Shown: positions 7,890 through 16,148, numbered from the stretch's first letter. The stretch: DNA of 23,667 bases from an uncultured Clostridia bacterium (GCA_904502015.1 CAJGEA010000009.1:1-23667); one strand, 5' to 3'. Numbers and translations are program-made. The notes: generated by a model from the sequence alone, not told the origin.

Positions 7890-8446
7890 TCGGGTACGCG
7901 ATATGCGGTTCGTTCTGTACCCACGCCGCCTCGGTAGAGCAGCTCACGCGCCTGACCGAGCGTGGCTACGAGATTCAGCCCATTATGAGTGATATAACCT
8001 ATACCACCGATACCCGCTTTGGCAACGCGCTGCTCCTGCGCTCCCGGGTGGAGGACATCTGCGGCCGCCCCATAATCCATACCGTCACGGCGGCAGAGCC
8101 GCTGGGGCCCAAGGTAGCGCTGGATGCCTTGATTATCGCTCCCTGCACGGGTAATACGCTGGCAAAAATGGCCAACGGCGTGACCGATACCCCCGTGTGC
8201 ATGGCGGCCAAAGCGCATCTCCGCACCGACCGCCCTCTGCTCATCGCGCTGGCGAGCAACGATGCCATGTCGGCCAACCTCAAAAACATCGCCACCCTCC
8301 TTGCCCGCAAGCAGGTGTATTTTACCCCCATGCTTCAGGATGATCCCGTTAAAAAGCCGCACTCCCTCGTAGCGGATTTTGAGCGGATTCCCGAGGCGCT
8401 TGAGGCGGCTCTGGCAGGTCAACAGCTCCGTAAGCTCTTTTTGTGA
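7886..8446 (+). CDS. dpaB: Dipicolinate synthase subunit B
   Basis: The second dipicolinate synthase subunit, a flavoprotein-fold protein (UbiX/PPC-decarboxylase-like superfamily, family knowledge). The 186-residue protein has the usual length and reads IGYAICGSFCTHAASVEQL at the N terminus, then EPLGPKVALDALIIAPCTGN, TLAKMANGVTDTPVCMAAKA, and a C-terminal KQVYFTPMLQDDPVKKPHSL, all typical of DpaB. The ribosome binding site AAAGGAGGGGAG lies inside the end of dpaA and the ATGA overlap couples the two genes. A strong stem-loop ends the operon. Presence of both subunits says the organism can make dipicolinate without an Etf-based alternative. Confidence 0.95.
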   Translation: MIGYAICGSFCTHAASVEQLTRLTERGYEIQPIMSDITYTTDTRFGNALLLRSRVEDICGRPIIHTVTAAEPLGPKVALDALIIAPCTGNTLAKMANGVTDTPVCMAAKAHLRTDRPLLIALASNDAMSANLKNIATLLARKQVYFTPMLQDDPVKKPHSLVADFERIPEALEAALAGQQLRKLFL

Positions 8447-8459
8447 AATGCCAATGGAA

Positions 8460-8512
8460 GGCCACACGCGGTTCTCTCTCGGGAAGCCGCGTGTGGCCAT
8501 CCGCGTTTTTTT
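8460..8512 (+). terminator. Terminator of dpaA-dpaB
   Basis: A perfect 12-bp stem, GGCCACACGCGG with CCGCGTGTGGCC, encloses a 15-nt loop and is followed, after ATCCGCG, by seven T. The intervening CCGCG can instead pair with CGCGG of the left arm, which would bring a stem right up to the T-run. Confidence 0.9.
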
Positions 8513-8521
8513 AAATACCAC

Positions 8522-8550
8522 TTGCAAAATATGTCAGATTATTGTATAAT
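8522..8550 (+). promoter_or_regulatory. Sigma-A promoter of the CHAP lipoprotein
   Basis: TTGCAA (8522-8527), 17-bp spacer, TATAAT (8545-8550), about 50 bp before the ATG and just after the dpaB terminator, so this gene is transcribed separately from the dipicolinate operon and probably in vegetative cells. Confidence 0.85.
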
Positions 8551-8600
8551 GAGAACAATATGGAAAATATCAGCCCTCGTCTATTGGAAAGGAATCCGTT

Positions 8601-10241
8601 ATGAAACTGAAAAAAGGCTTGTCCGCCCTATGTATTTGTCTGATCCTCGCCATGACGGCGTGCGATACCTCCGTCCCTCCCGCGGATACCGCGACCTCTA
8701 CCGAAGCACCCACGGATCCCGCTACGACACCTGAGAGTGAGGCACCTACTACCCCCGAATCCGAAACCGAAAGTGAAACCGATGGCGTGCCTGCACCGAA
8801 TACCCCCGATCTCGTGGACGGCACCGACTACCGTGTCAGCGAGCATCCCGAGGCCGTGGAGGCAACCGACGCGGGATATACCCATAAGGTGCTGAATCTC
8901 CATGCCCCCGGCGTGGCTATCCACCTCGGCAAGCTGGATCTGTCCCCCTACACCGCCATGATCGTGGCCTACGGCTCGGACGGCGGCGCGGGGCTTGGCA
9001 CCATCGGCTCCCGCCTGATGCTGACGTCTACGGGTGCCTATAAAGATGAAAGCAATACCCCTGTGGACGGTGTGAAAATTCTGGCGTCCAGCCACCTCTC
9101 CAACCCGCTGGGCTCGTGGGCGGCAGGCAGCCGCGTCGTCAAATTTGATTTGTCAAAACTGGACTATACGGGCGACGTGTACCTGACGATGGATATGCGC
9201 GACGAGCACGGTGTGTCCGTATCGGCCATCACATTCATCACCGAGGACGCCGCCAAGGAGCCTGATCCCAATGCCGAGCTGTCCGAGGACTTCATCGTGG
9301 TCAACGGACTCGTACATACCGACGAGTGCGGCGCGAAAGACGGTACCCTGACCGTCAGCGGTTGGGTAGGTTTCAATAAAGAGGTCGCTGGTTTTGGCTA
9401 TATTTTGGGCAGAACCGATGCCACCCGCGTGGGCGATTGCGTCTACGAGGGCGCAACGGTGCAGGATGCCGAGCGCGCGGTGATCCACGCTACCAAGGGC
9501 GGGGCGCTCGCCAAGCGCTTCCGCTATACCATTGACGTGTCGGGCTTTGAGAAGGGCGTGTATAATTTCTCCTTCGTCGTCCACTTTACCGACGGAACCG
9601 TGGGCGTGTTCCACGAGTACGATTGGGGCAACGGCGCTATGTCGCTGAATTATTCGGCGTCCGCCTCCTATAAGTCGGGCAAGTACTATCAGCAGCTCCT
9701 GTCCGTCGCCCCCACGGGTAACCCCCGCGAGGACATCGTGAATATTGCCAAATCCCAGATCGGCTACTACGAGGGCAACAATTCTTCCCAGCTCTCGGGC
9801 ATGACGGGCGGTAAGAGCAATTACACCGAGTACGGCTACTGGTACGGTATGCAGGATCAGTGGTGCGCCATGTTCGTGTCGTGGTGCGCCAACGCCGCGG
9901 GGGTGGACGGCAAGACCGTCCTGCGCCACTCTTATACCGAAAACGGCTTGTCCCAGTTCAAGAAGCAGGGCAGAGCCTACTCCCGTGCCGACATTCTGGC
10001 AGGGAAGTACACCCCGCAGGCGGGCGATATCATCTATTTCCTTTCCTCGTCGGGCGCGGCGAGCGGACGCAATACCAACCACGTCGGTATCGTCACGGGC
10101 TACTCAAACGGCACCATCTACACCATTGAGGGCAACACCAGCTCCTCCGCGGCGCTGGAGACCAACGGCGGCCTCGTCGCCGCCAAGTCATACTCTATGA
10201 GCAATTCCTACATTGTCTACGTTTGCAGTCCCGATTATTGA
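8601..10241 (+). CDS. CHAP-domain lipoprotein, putative peptidoglycan hydrolase
   Basis: A 546-residue surface lipoprotein. Signal peptide and lipobox (LAMTAC) give lipidated Cys21; residues 22-70 are a Thr/Pro/Glu/Ser linker. Residues about 73-216 look like a beta-jelly-roll (LGKLDLSPYTAMIVAYGSDG ... FDLSKLDYTGDVYLTMDMRD). Residues about 227-345 form a second beta domain (TLTVSGWVGFNKEVAGFGYI ... RFRYTIDVSGFEKGVYNFSF). Residues about 375-546 are a CHAP domain with Cys422 in QWCAMFVSWCANAAGV, His494 in NTNHVGIVTGY and Glu510 in YTIEGNTS, so the catalytic set is intact. CHAP enzymes cut peptidoglycan as amidases or endopeptidases. It sits between dpaAB and spo0A, but its promoter is sigma-A type, so a role in sporulation is only suggested by position. 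GGAAAGG precedes the ATG. Confidence 0.9.
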   Translation: MKLKKGLSALCICLILAMTACDTSVPPADTATSTEAPTDPATTPESEAPTTPESETESETDGVPAPNTPDLVDGTDYRVSEHPEAVEATDAGYTHKVLNLHAPGVAIHLGKLDLSPYTAMIVAYGSDGGAGLGTIGSRLMLTSTGAYKDESNTPVDGVKILASSHLSNPLGSWAAGSRVVKFDLSKLDYTGDVYLTMDMRDEHGVSVSAITFITEDAAKEPDPNAELSEDFIVVNGLVHTDECGAKDGTLTVSGWVGFNKEVAGFGYILGRTDATRVGDCVYEGATVQDAERAVIHATKGGALAKRFRYTIDVSGFEKGVYNFSFVVHFTDGTVGVFHEYDWGNGAMSLNYSASASYKSGKYYQQLLSVAPTGNPREDIVNIAKSQIGYYEGNNSSQLSGMTGGKSNYTEYGYWYGMQDQWCAMFVSWCANAAGVDGKTVLRHSYTENGLSQFKKQGRAYSRADILAGKYTPQAGDIIYFLSSSGAASGRNTNHVGIVTGYSNGTIYTIEGNTSSSAALETNGGLVAAKSYSMSNSYIVYVCSPDY

Positions 10242-10250
10242 TACATAAAT

Positions 10251-10293
10251 AAAACAGATGCCATGCCCAATTTCCGTGTATGGCATCTGTTTT
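10251..10293. terminator. Terminator of the CHAP lipoprotein gene
   Basis: A perfect 14-bp stem, AAAACAGATGCCAT with ATGGCATCTGTTTT, around a 15-nt loop, 9 bp after the stop codon. The flanking A and T runs would allow it to work in both directions. Confidence 0.9.
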
Positions 10294-10380
10294 GCGATGA
10301 AGACATGTTGCATCCCATCACGAGAAGTATCGATTTCAGCCCCGCCTCGCGCGGTGGCTTTCCTTGCCAATAATACATAT

Positions 10381-10414
10381 ACCCCCGCCAACGGACATTT
10401 TCGTTGACGGGGGT
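10381..10414 (-). terminator. Terminator of spo0A
   Basis: ACCCCCG pairs with CGGGGGT and, after a C/A mismatch, CAACG pairs with CGTTG around an 8-nt loop. It begins 13 bp after the spo0A stop on the minus strand. The T-tract after it is poor (TATATGTATTATT). Confidence 0.75.
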
Positions 10415-10427
10415 GTTGTTCTATATC

Positions 10428-11243
10428 TTACCGCAGCTTATACTTGAGCCTCAAATTATCCGCAATCATGGCAATAAACTCCGAGTTCGTGGGCTTTCCT
10501 CTGTTGTTCTGAATCGTATATCCAAAATACGAATTCAGCGTATCCACGTCACCCCTATCCCACGCGACCTCAATCGCATGACGGATAGCCCTCTCGACAC
10601 GGCTTGTCGTTGTGGAATATTTCTTCGCCACGCTGGGATACAATACTTTAGTCACCGAGTTGATGATGTCGCTGTCCTTGACCGTCAGCAGAATGGCGGT
10701 GCGGAGGTACTGGTAGCCCTTGATGTGAGCGGGAACGCCGATCTGGTGAATGATCTGGGTCACCTGGGTTTCAATATCGTCGGGGTTGTTCGCCGCCGCA
10801 GGGGAGGGAAAGCCCGATACGCCGCTCACTCCCGCCCCCTCGCGGCTTCGGGTGGTGAGAAGATCGTCAATGTGCTGGAGGAGGCTGTCCTGTCGGATGG
10901 GCTTGATCAGGCAGAGCTGTGCGCCCGCGCCCGACGCCTGAATGAACATATTCTGATTGGCAACGGGGGACGTTATGATGAATACGGGGGCGCGGTCGCC
11001 GCGATAGTCCAGCGCCTGCGCCGAGCGGATCACCCCGATGCCGTCCAGCTTGGAGAGCCAGATGTCCACGAGGGCAACGTCGGGATGGGTGCGGTCTATC
11101 TTGGCCAGCGCATCGTCGCCGTTGACGGCTTCATCCACGTAGCGGTAGCCTGCGCGGATCAGCGCCTCCCGCAGCTGGGAGCGCAGGGTGGGGTTCTCGT
11201 CGGCAATGAGAATACGGGTGGTGGTCATGTCGTGCTGTTCCAT
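10428..11243 (-). CDS. spo0A: Sporulation transcription factor Spo0A
   Basis: Spo0A is the phosphorylated response regulator that commits cells to sporulation. The 271-residue product has a receiver domain (about 8-130): ILIADENPTLRSQLREALIR with the acidic pair Asp15/Glu16, phosphoacceptor Asp60 in VALVDIWLSKLDG, Thr91 in FIITSP and Lys114 in LCLIKPIRQD. A variable linker (residues about 133-155, rich in Gly, Ser, Ala) leads to the Spo0A C-terminal DNA-binding domain (about 160-270): IIHQIGVPAHIKGYQYLRTA, then TTTSRVERAIRHAIEVAW and NNRGKPTNSEFIAMIADNLR, the recognition-helix region. AAGGAGAA lies about 9 nt before the ATG at 11243; a second in-frame ATG five codons on is less well placed. 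No kinase gene is adjacent. Confidence 0.97.
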   Translation of the reverse strand: MEQHDMTTTRILIADENPTLRSQLREALIRAGYRYVDEAVNGDDALAKIDRTHPDVALVDIWLSKLDGIGVIRSAQALDYRGDRAPVFIITSPVANQNMFIQASGAGAQLCLIKPIRQDSLLQHIDDLLTTRSREGAGVSGVSGFPSPAAANNPDDIETQVTQIIHQIGVPAHIKGYQYLRTAILLTVKDSDIINSVTKVLYPSVAKKYSTTTSRVERAIRHAIEVAWDRGDVDTLNSYFGYTIQNNRGKPTNSEFIAMIADNLRLKYKLR

Positions 11244-11291
11244 AGAGTTTATTCTCCTTTTTCATGCATGGTAATTATTTCCAACACTCAT

Positions 11292-11320
11292 ATATTACCA
11301 TAAAATGGAAAATTTTGCAA
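11292..11320 (-). promoter_or_regulatory. Sigma-A promoter of spo0A
   Basis: On the minus strand TTGCAA (11315-11320), 17-bp spacer and TAATAT (11292-11297) preceded by TGG. I found no clear sigma-H site or 0A box beside it. Confidence 0.7.
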
Positions 11321-11468
11321 GATACTTTGGCGGAAAATAATTGCCAAAAATTAGGAGAGAAAACTGGTATAGATTACCAAAAATTACCACACCCGCCCGA
11401 AAAACACCCTACTATGCATTTTGGAGCGAAAAAAACACACGAAATGTGAAAAAAACTTCGCTTTCCTG

Positions 11469-11497
11469 TTGAAAAAAAAGCACGAATGTGGTATATT
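11469..11497 (+). promoter_or_regulatory. Sigma-A promoter of the sufC-sufB-like operon
   Basis: TTGAAA (11469-11474), 17-bp spacer, TATATT (11492-11497) with TGG just upstream. The stretch 11321-11468 between this and the divergent spo0A promoter is AT-rich and holds no gene I can support. Confidence 0.8.
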
Positions 11498-11549
11498 AAT
11501 ATGATGGAAACATCACCAAATGAAATATAAAGCAAAGGATATAAAGCCC

Positions 11550-12302
11550 ATGTTAGAATTGCAACACGTTTCCTATCGCGTGACCGACGAAACCAAGTCG
11601 GGGCACGGCAGAGAGATCGACATACTCAAGGACGTCAACCTGACCATTGACAAGCGCTTCGTGGCTATAACCGGTCCGAATGGCAGCGGCAAATCCACCC
11701 TCGCCAAGGTCATCGCGGGCATCATTCAGCCCACCGAGGGTCGCATCCTGCTGGACGGTGTGGATATTACGGATATGTCTGTCACCGAGCGCGCCCGCGC
11801 GGGCATCAGCTTTGCCTTCCAGCAGCCCGTCCGTTTCAAGGGCATCACGGTGAAGGATCTCATCTCCCTCGCCGCAGGGAAGAAGCTCTCTGTGTCGGAC
11901 GCTTGCGCTTACCTCTCCGAGGTGGGACTCTGCGCCAAGGAGTATATCAACCGCGAGGTCAACGCGTCCCTCTCGGGCGGTGAGCTCAAGCGCATTGAGA
12001 TTGCCATGATCAACGCGCGCGGCACCAAGTTCTCGGTGTTTGACGAGCCCGAGGCGGGCATCGACCTCTGGAGCTTCCAGAATCTCATCGAGGTGTTCAA
12101 GAAGATGTACGAGCGCAACCGCGGCTCCATCCTCATCATCTCCCATCAGGAGCGCATTCTGGATATCGCCGATGAGATCGTCGTCATCGCGGACGGCGGC
12201 GTTCGCGCTGTGGGCACTAAGGACGAGATCTTGCCCGAGCTACTCCACGCATCGGCAGGATGCCGCTATACCGCTACCCCTACGGATAAGAAGGAGGGCT
12301 GA
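11550..12302 (+). CDS. sufC: SufC-like Fe-S cluster assembly ATPase
   Basis: SufC is the soluble ABC-type ATPase that drives cluster assembly on the SufB/SufD scaffold. The 250-residue product has Walker A GPNGSGKST (about 42-50), the Q-loop in FAFQQPVRFKGITV, ABC signature LSGGELKRIEIA (about 141-152), Walker B FSVFDEPEAGIDL with Asp165/Glu166, and the H-switch in ILIISHQERIL. The FDEPEAGID and SGGE(L/M)KR wording is specific for SufC rather than transporter ATPases. There is no membrane permease nearby. I chose ATG 11550 because AAAGGA lies 10 nt before it and the family starts MLE; an in-frame ATG at 11520 has a poorer site. The next gene starts 5 bp after the stop. Confidence 0.92.
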   Translation: MLELQHVSYRVTDETKSGHGREIDILKDVNLTIDKRFVAITGPNGSGKSTLAKVIAGIIQPTEGRILLDGVDITDMSVTERARAGISFAFQQPVRFKGITVKDLISLAAGKKLSVSDACAYLSEVGLCAKEYINREVNASLSGGELKRIEIAMINARGTKFSVFDEPEAGIDLWSFQNLIEVFKKMYERNRGSILIISHQERILDIADEIVVIADGGVRAVGTKDEILPELLHASAGCRYTATPTDKKEG

Positions 12303-12306
12303 TACT

Positions 12307-13242
12307 ATGGCAGACGTTAAGAAATTAGACCCTATCCAGCGTGAAATGCTGGCGCAGATCGCCGATCTGCACGAGGTGCCCGAGGGCGCGTATTCCCTCC
12401 GCATCAACGGCAAGCTCCACGGCAAGAATTCCTCCGAGCATATTCAGATCGTCCAGAAGCAGGACGTTTCGGGCATCGACATCTATATCCAGCCCGGCAC
12501 CAAGAACGAAAGCCTGCACATCCCCGTCATCATCGCCCAGTCGGGTCTCAAGGAACTGGTGTATAACGATTTCCACATCGGCGCGGACTGTGACGTGACC
12601 ATTGTTGCGGGCTGTGGCATCCATAACGGCGGCGACGACGGCAGCGAGCACAGCGGCATCCACCGCTTCTTCGTGGGCAAGGGCGCGCGCGTCAAGTACG
12701 TGGAAAAGCACTACGGCGCGGGCGAGGGCACGGGCGAGCGCGTCATGAACCCCACCACCGTTGTCGAAATGGCCGAGGATAGCTACATGGAGATGGAGAC
12801 CGCCCAGATCAAGGGCGTGGATTCCACCAACCGCAAGACTGAGGCAAAGCTTGCCGACCGCGCGACTCTGATCGTCCATGAGAAGATCATGACTCACGGC
12901 ACCCAGTTCGCCGAAACCCACTTTGTGGTGGATCTGGACGGCGAGGATTGCGGCGCGCACGTTGTGTCTCGCTCGGTTGCCAAGGATCACTCCCACCAGC
13001 GCTTTTACTCCAAGATCAACGGCAACAACCGCTCCTCGGGTCACACCGAGTGCGATGCCATTATTATGGACAAGGCGAACGTCGTCGCCGTTCCCGAGAT
13101 TTTCGCCAACCATACCGAGGCATCCCTTATTCATGAGGCGGCGATCGGTAAGATCGCGGGCGAACAGCTCATAAAGCTCATGACCCTCGGGCTCTCCGAA
13201 AAGGAGGCCGAGGAGCAGATCATCAACGGCTTCCTCAAATAA
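12307..13242 (+). CDS. Short SufB/SufD-family Fe-S scaffold protein
   Basis: The partner of SufC: a beta-helix scaffold on which Fe-S clusters are built. The 311-residue protein is much shorter than typical SufB (~465-495) and lacks the long N-terminal part. It retains the beta-helix core, for example FHIGADCDVTIVAGCGIHNG and SRSVAKDHSHQRFYSKINGN, and the C-terminal SufB/D signature HTECDAIIMD, HTEASLIHEAAIGKIAGEQL and LGLSEKEAEEQIINGFL. Cysteines at GADCD, AGCGI, GEDCG and HTECD are candidate ligands. AAGGAGG lies 9 nt before the ATG and overlaps the end of sufC, so the two are translationally linked. No sufS, sufU or second sufB/D gene follows; the operon ends here. The two-gene layout matches what has been described as a minimal SUF-like system (SmsC-SmsB). 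Confidence 0.88.
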   Translation: MADVKKLDPIQREMLAQIADLHEVPEGAYSLRINGKLHGKNSSEHIQIVQKQDVSGIDIYIQPGTKNESLHIPVIIAQSGLKELVYNDFHIGADCDVTIVAGCGIHNGGDDGSEHSGIHRFFVGKGARVKYVEKHYGAGEGTGERVMNPTTVVEMAEDSYMEMETAQIKGVDSTNRKTEAKLADRATLIVHEKIMTHGTQFAETHFVVDLDGEDCGAHVVSRSVAKDHSHQRFYSKINGNNRSSGHTECDAIIMDKANVVAVPEIFANHTEASLIHEAAIGKIAGEQLIKLMTLGLSEKEAEEQIINGFLK

Positions 13243-13246
13243 TCAA

Positions 13247-13276
13247 GAATCCCGCTCGGCATGCCGAGCGGGATTC
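13247..13276. terminator. Bidirectional terminator, perfect palindrome
   Basis: Two 15-nt arms (GAATCCCGCTCGGCA and its exact complement) lie back to back between the convergent sufB-like and Ca2+ ATPase genes. T-rich sequence follows on both strands. Confidence 0.88.
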
Positions 13277-13278
13277 CT

Positions 13279-15924
13279 TTAGTTATGCGGCTTGATCAGC
13301 CCGATGAGCTTGGAGAGCTCCATGAGCACCGTGGGAACGAGGACGAGTCCCAGTCCGATGAGGTAGTACTCGTAGGTCAGCGTCATGATGCCAAACGCAA
13401 TGCCCACGGGAGTGAAGAGCACGATGGCGACCAGCGCGATGGATGCCAGCGCCGCCCAGTTGAGAGTGTGGTTGGAAAAGACACCGATCTTGAAGATGGA
13501 GCGGTCCGAGCGCATATTGTATGCCTGCAGAACCTGCGAGAGAGCCAGTATCATGAACGCCATGGTCTGACCGCCGGCGGCTTCGCCGGTCGCGTTCTTG
13601 CCCAGCGCGTAGCCGATCAAGCACAGAATGGCGAACATAAAGCCCTGAAGTACAATCCGTACACCTAAGCCGTGAGCGAAAATACCCTCGTTTTTAGGCT
13701 TGGGCTTGCGATCCATGATATCGGATTCCACCGCCTCCATGCCGAGAGCAATAGCGGGCAGGGAATCGGTCACGAGGTTGATAAGCAGAAGCTGCATGGA
13801 GAGCAGGGGGGATTCATGCCAGAGCAGCATGGCGACGAATACCGTGATGACCTCGCCGATATTGGTGCCGAGCAGGAAGCCCACCACCTTCTTGATGTTG
13901 GCGTAGATACCTCGTCCCTCACGTACGGCATCGACGATGGTGGCAAAGTTGTCGTCAGTCAAGGTCATGTCGGCGGCACCCTTGGCAACGTCGGTGCCCG
14001 TGATGCCCATAGCACAGCCAATGTCGGCGGCCTTGAGGGCGGGGGCGTCGTTGACGCCGTCACCCGTCATGGATACGACCTGCCCTTTGCGTTGCCATGC
14101 CTTGACGATGCGGATCTTGTTCTCGGGGGATACGCGGGCGTAGACTGAGATCTGCTCCACGCATCCGTCCAATTCAGCGTCTGTCATGGCATCCAGCTCA
14201 GCGCCTGTGATGGCGCGGTCGCCGTCCTCGAGAATGCCCAGCTCACGCGCGATGGCCGAGGCGGTCACCACGTGGTCACCCGTGATCATCACGGGCTTGA
14301 TGCCTGCGCGGCGGCAGGTTGCCACGGCTACCTTGGCCTCGGGACGGGGCGGGTCGATCATGCCGACAAGACCCATGAAGGTCAGCCCGTTTTCCAGTTC
14401 TTCCGAGGTGGGCACAGCGGGAACGGTGTCAATTTCCTTATAGGCAATGGCCAGCACGCGCAGAGCGCCCTCGCTCATTTCCTCGGTGATTCGCTTGGCG
14501 GTGGCGGTGTCGCCCGCCGCGCAGCGCGCGGCCAGCATATCGAACGCGCCCTTGACGATGACGATATTCTTGCCGTCAATGCGATTGACGGTGGTCATGA
14601 GCTTGCGATCCGAATCAAAGGGGATCTCGGCAAGACGGGGGTACTGCTCGTTGAGCGCGTCCTTGGGCATGCCGCTTTTGTGAGCGGCCAGTACGATGGC
14701 GGTCTCGGTGGGGTCACCGATGTGCTGCTCCTTGCCGTCCTCGGTGAAGGTTACCGAGCCGTCACAGCACAGCGTACCGTAGCGGAGCAGACGGCGGACG
14801 TTCTCAGAGTTATTCTCGGATATATCCTCGACCGTCCCCATGCCGTCCACGTATGCCTTTACCAGCGTCATGCGGTTTTGGGTCAGCGTGCCCGTCTTAT
14901 CCGAGCAGATGATGGAGGCACTGCCCAGCGTTTCCACAGCAGGCAAGCGGCGGATGAGGGCGTTTTTCTTGACCATGCGCTGAACGCCGATGGAGAGCAC
15001 GATGGTCACGATGGCGGGCAGACCCTCGGGAATGGCGGAAACGGCGAGTGAAACGGCGGTCATGAACAAATTCATTATGACCTTCTTCATGTCAGATTCA
15101 CTGTTGGAAATATTGGTGGCTATACCAACAACGAAGATAATAAAGCAAGCGGCAAGGGCAACAATGCCGAGGTATTTTCCAAGCTGAGCCAGCTTCTTTT
15201 GCAGGGGAGTCTGGCTGTCCCCCTCACCGTCCAGCAGGTCGGCGATCTTGCCCATCTCGGTGTTCATGCCGATGCCCGTAATCACGGCGAGCGCCGTGCC
15301 GTAGGTGATGCTGCAGCCCGAGAATACCATGTTTGTACGGTCACCGATGGGGGCGTCCGAGGCAACTGATGCCGCGGCATCCTTCTCGGAGGGGACGGAT
15401 TCACCCGTCAGTGCCGATTCCTCGCTCTTGAGCCCTGCGCTGTGAATGAGCCGCGCGTCGGCAGGGACGAAATCGCCTGCCTCCAGCTTGATGATGTCAC
15501 CGGGCACCAGCAGGGAAGCGTCGATCACCTGCTCTTTGCCGTCTCGGATGACCCGCGCGTGGGGTGCGGACATATTTTGCAGAGCATCCAGCGCCTTTTC
15601 CGCCTTGCTCTCCTGCATCACGCCCATGACGGCGTTGAGCACCACGATGAGCAGGATCAGAGCAGGCTCAAAGAACTCCTTGGGATTGCCCTCCACGCAC
15701 GCAACCACAAAGGAGACGATGGCGGCGGCGATGAGAATGAGGATCATCACGTCCTTGAACTGATCAAAAAAGCGTTGCAGGTTGGTTTTCTTCTTCTTTT
15801 CCTTGAGACGGTTCGGGCCGTATTCCTTGGATCGCTGCTCCACCTGCTCGGCGGTGAGTCCCCGATCACGGTCGGTGGAAAGGGCGGAAAGCACGTCCTC
15901 CGTGGGTTGGGAATGGTATAACAA
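13279..15924 (-). CDS. P-type Ca2+-transporting ATPase (P2 type)
   Basis: A membrane pump that exports Ca2+ from the cytoplasm using ATP. The 881-residue protein has every P2-type element: N-terminal cation-ATPase domain, TGES (173-176) in the actuator domain, CSDKTGTLTQNRM with phosphorylated Asp342, KGAFD in the nucleotide domain, DPPRPE, ITGDH, and MTGDGVNDAPALKAADIG. Ion-site residues resemble SERCA/PMCA: Glu300 in AIPEGLPA (M4), Asn688/Glu691 in TNIGEV (M5), Asn716/Thr719/Asp720 in NLVTDSLPA (M6). The M8 position looks like Gln (LSQVLQ), as in PMCA. The start is taken as TTG at 15924, 9 nt after AAGGAGG; no ATG is suitably placed, and ATT one codon upstream is the alternative. It has its own promoter. 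Confidence 0.93.
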   Translation of the reverse strand: MLYHSQPTEDVLSALSTDRDRGLTAEQVEQRSKEYGPNRLKEKKKKTNLQRFFDQFKDVMILILIAAAIVSFVVACVEGNPKEFFEPALILLIVVLNAVMGVMQESKAEKALDALQNMSAPHARVIRDGKEQVIDASLLVPGDIIKLEAGDFVPADARLIHSAGLKSEESALTGESVPSEKDAAASVASDAPIGDRTNMVFSGCSITYGTALAVITGIGMNTEMGKIADLLDGEGDSQTPLQKKLAQLGKYLGIVALAACFIIFVVGIATNISNSESDMKKVIMNLFMTAVSLAVSAIPEGLPAIVTIVLSIGVQRMVKKNALIRRLPAVETLGSASIICSDKTGTLTQNRMTLVKAYVDGMGTVEDISENNSENVRRLLRYGTLCCDGSVTFTEDGKEQHIGDPTETAIVLAAHKSGMPKDALNEQYPRLAEIPFDSDRKLMTTVNRIDGKNIVIVKGAFDMLAARCAAGDTATAKRITEEMSEGALRVLAIAYKEIDTVPAVPTSEELENGLTFMGLVGMIDPPRPEAKVAVATCRRAGIKPVMITGDHVVTASAIARELGILEDGDRAITGAELDAMTDAELDGCVEQISVYARVSPENKIRIVKAWQRKGQVVSMTGDGVNDAPALKAADIGCAMGITGTDVAKGAADMTLTDDNFATIVDAVREGRGIYANIKKVVGFLLGTNIGEVITVFVAMLLWHESPLLSMQLLLINLVTDSLPAIALGMEAVESDIMDRKPKPKNEGIFAHGLGVRIVLQGFMFAILCLIGYALGKNATGEAAGGQTMAFMILALSQVLQAYNMRSDRSIFKIGVFSNHTLNWAALASIALVAIVLFTPVGIAFGIMTLTYEYYLIGLGLVLVPTVLMELSKLIGLIKPHN

Positions 15925-15976
15925 AATGCGATTCCTCCTTGTTTTGCTTGCGTTCTGTTGATTGCATAACGCTGTT

Positions 15977-16005
15977 ATTTTATCATGTCCGACCGCGGAT
16001 GTCAA
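15977..16005 (-). promoter_or_regulatory. Sigma-A promoter of the Ca2+ ATPase
   Basis: On the minus strand TTGACA (16000-16005), 17-bp spacer, TAAAAT (15977-15982) preceded by TGA, an extended -10. It lies about 50 bp before the start. Confidence 0.88.
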
Positions 16006-16087
16006 CTGAAAAATTACAGATATTTCATCGTTTTCAAACGGTTCAAAATTTGTTTCGGATAAGTACACAACTCTTTATGATGACTTT

Positions 16088-16130
16088 AAAAACGGGCAAC
16101 GGTCGATGCGCCGAGGCGCATCGACCGTTG
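16088..16130 (-). terminator. Terminator of the MazF/NdoA-like gene
   Basis: A perfect 15-bp stem, CAACGGTCGATGCGC with its complement, around a CGAG loop, followed on the minus strand by GCCCG and five T. Confidence 0.92.
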
Positions 16131-16148
16131 GATAATGGTAAGCCACGG

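Noticed and set aside
15925..16068. Longer N terminus for the Ca2+ ATPase (929 residues)
   Set aside because: The added codons cover the consensus promoter and the Shine-Dalgarno; the family begins near the TTG at 15924.
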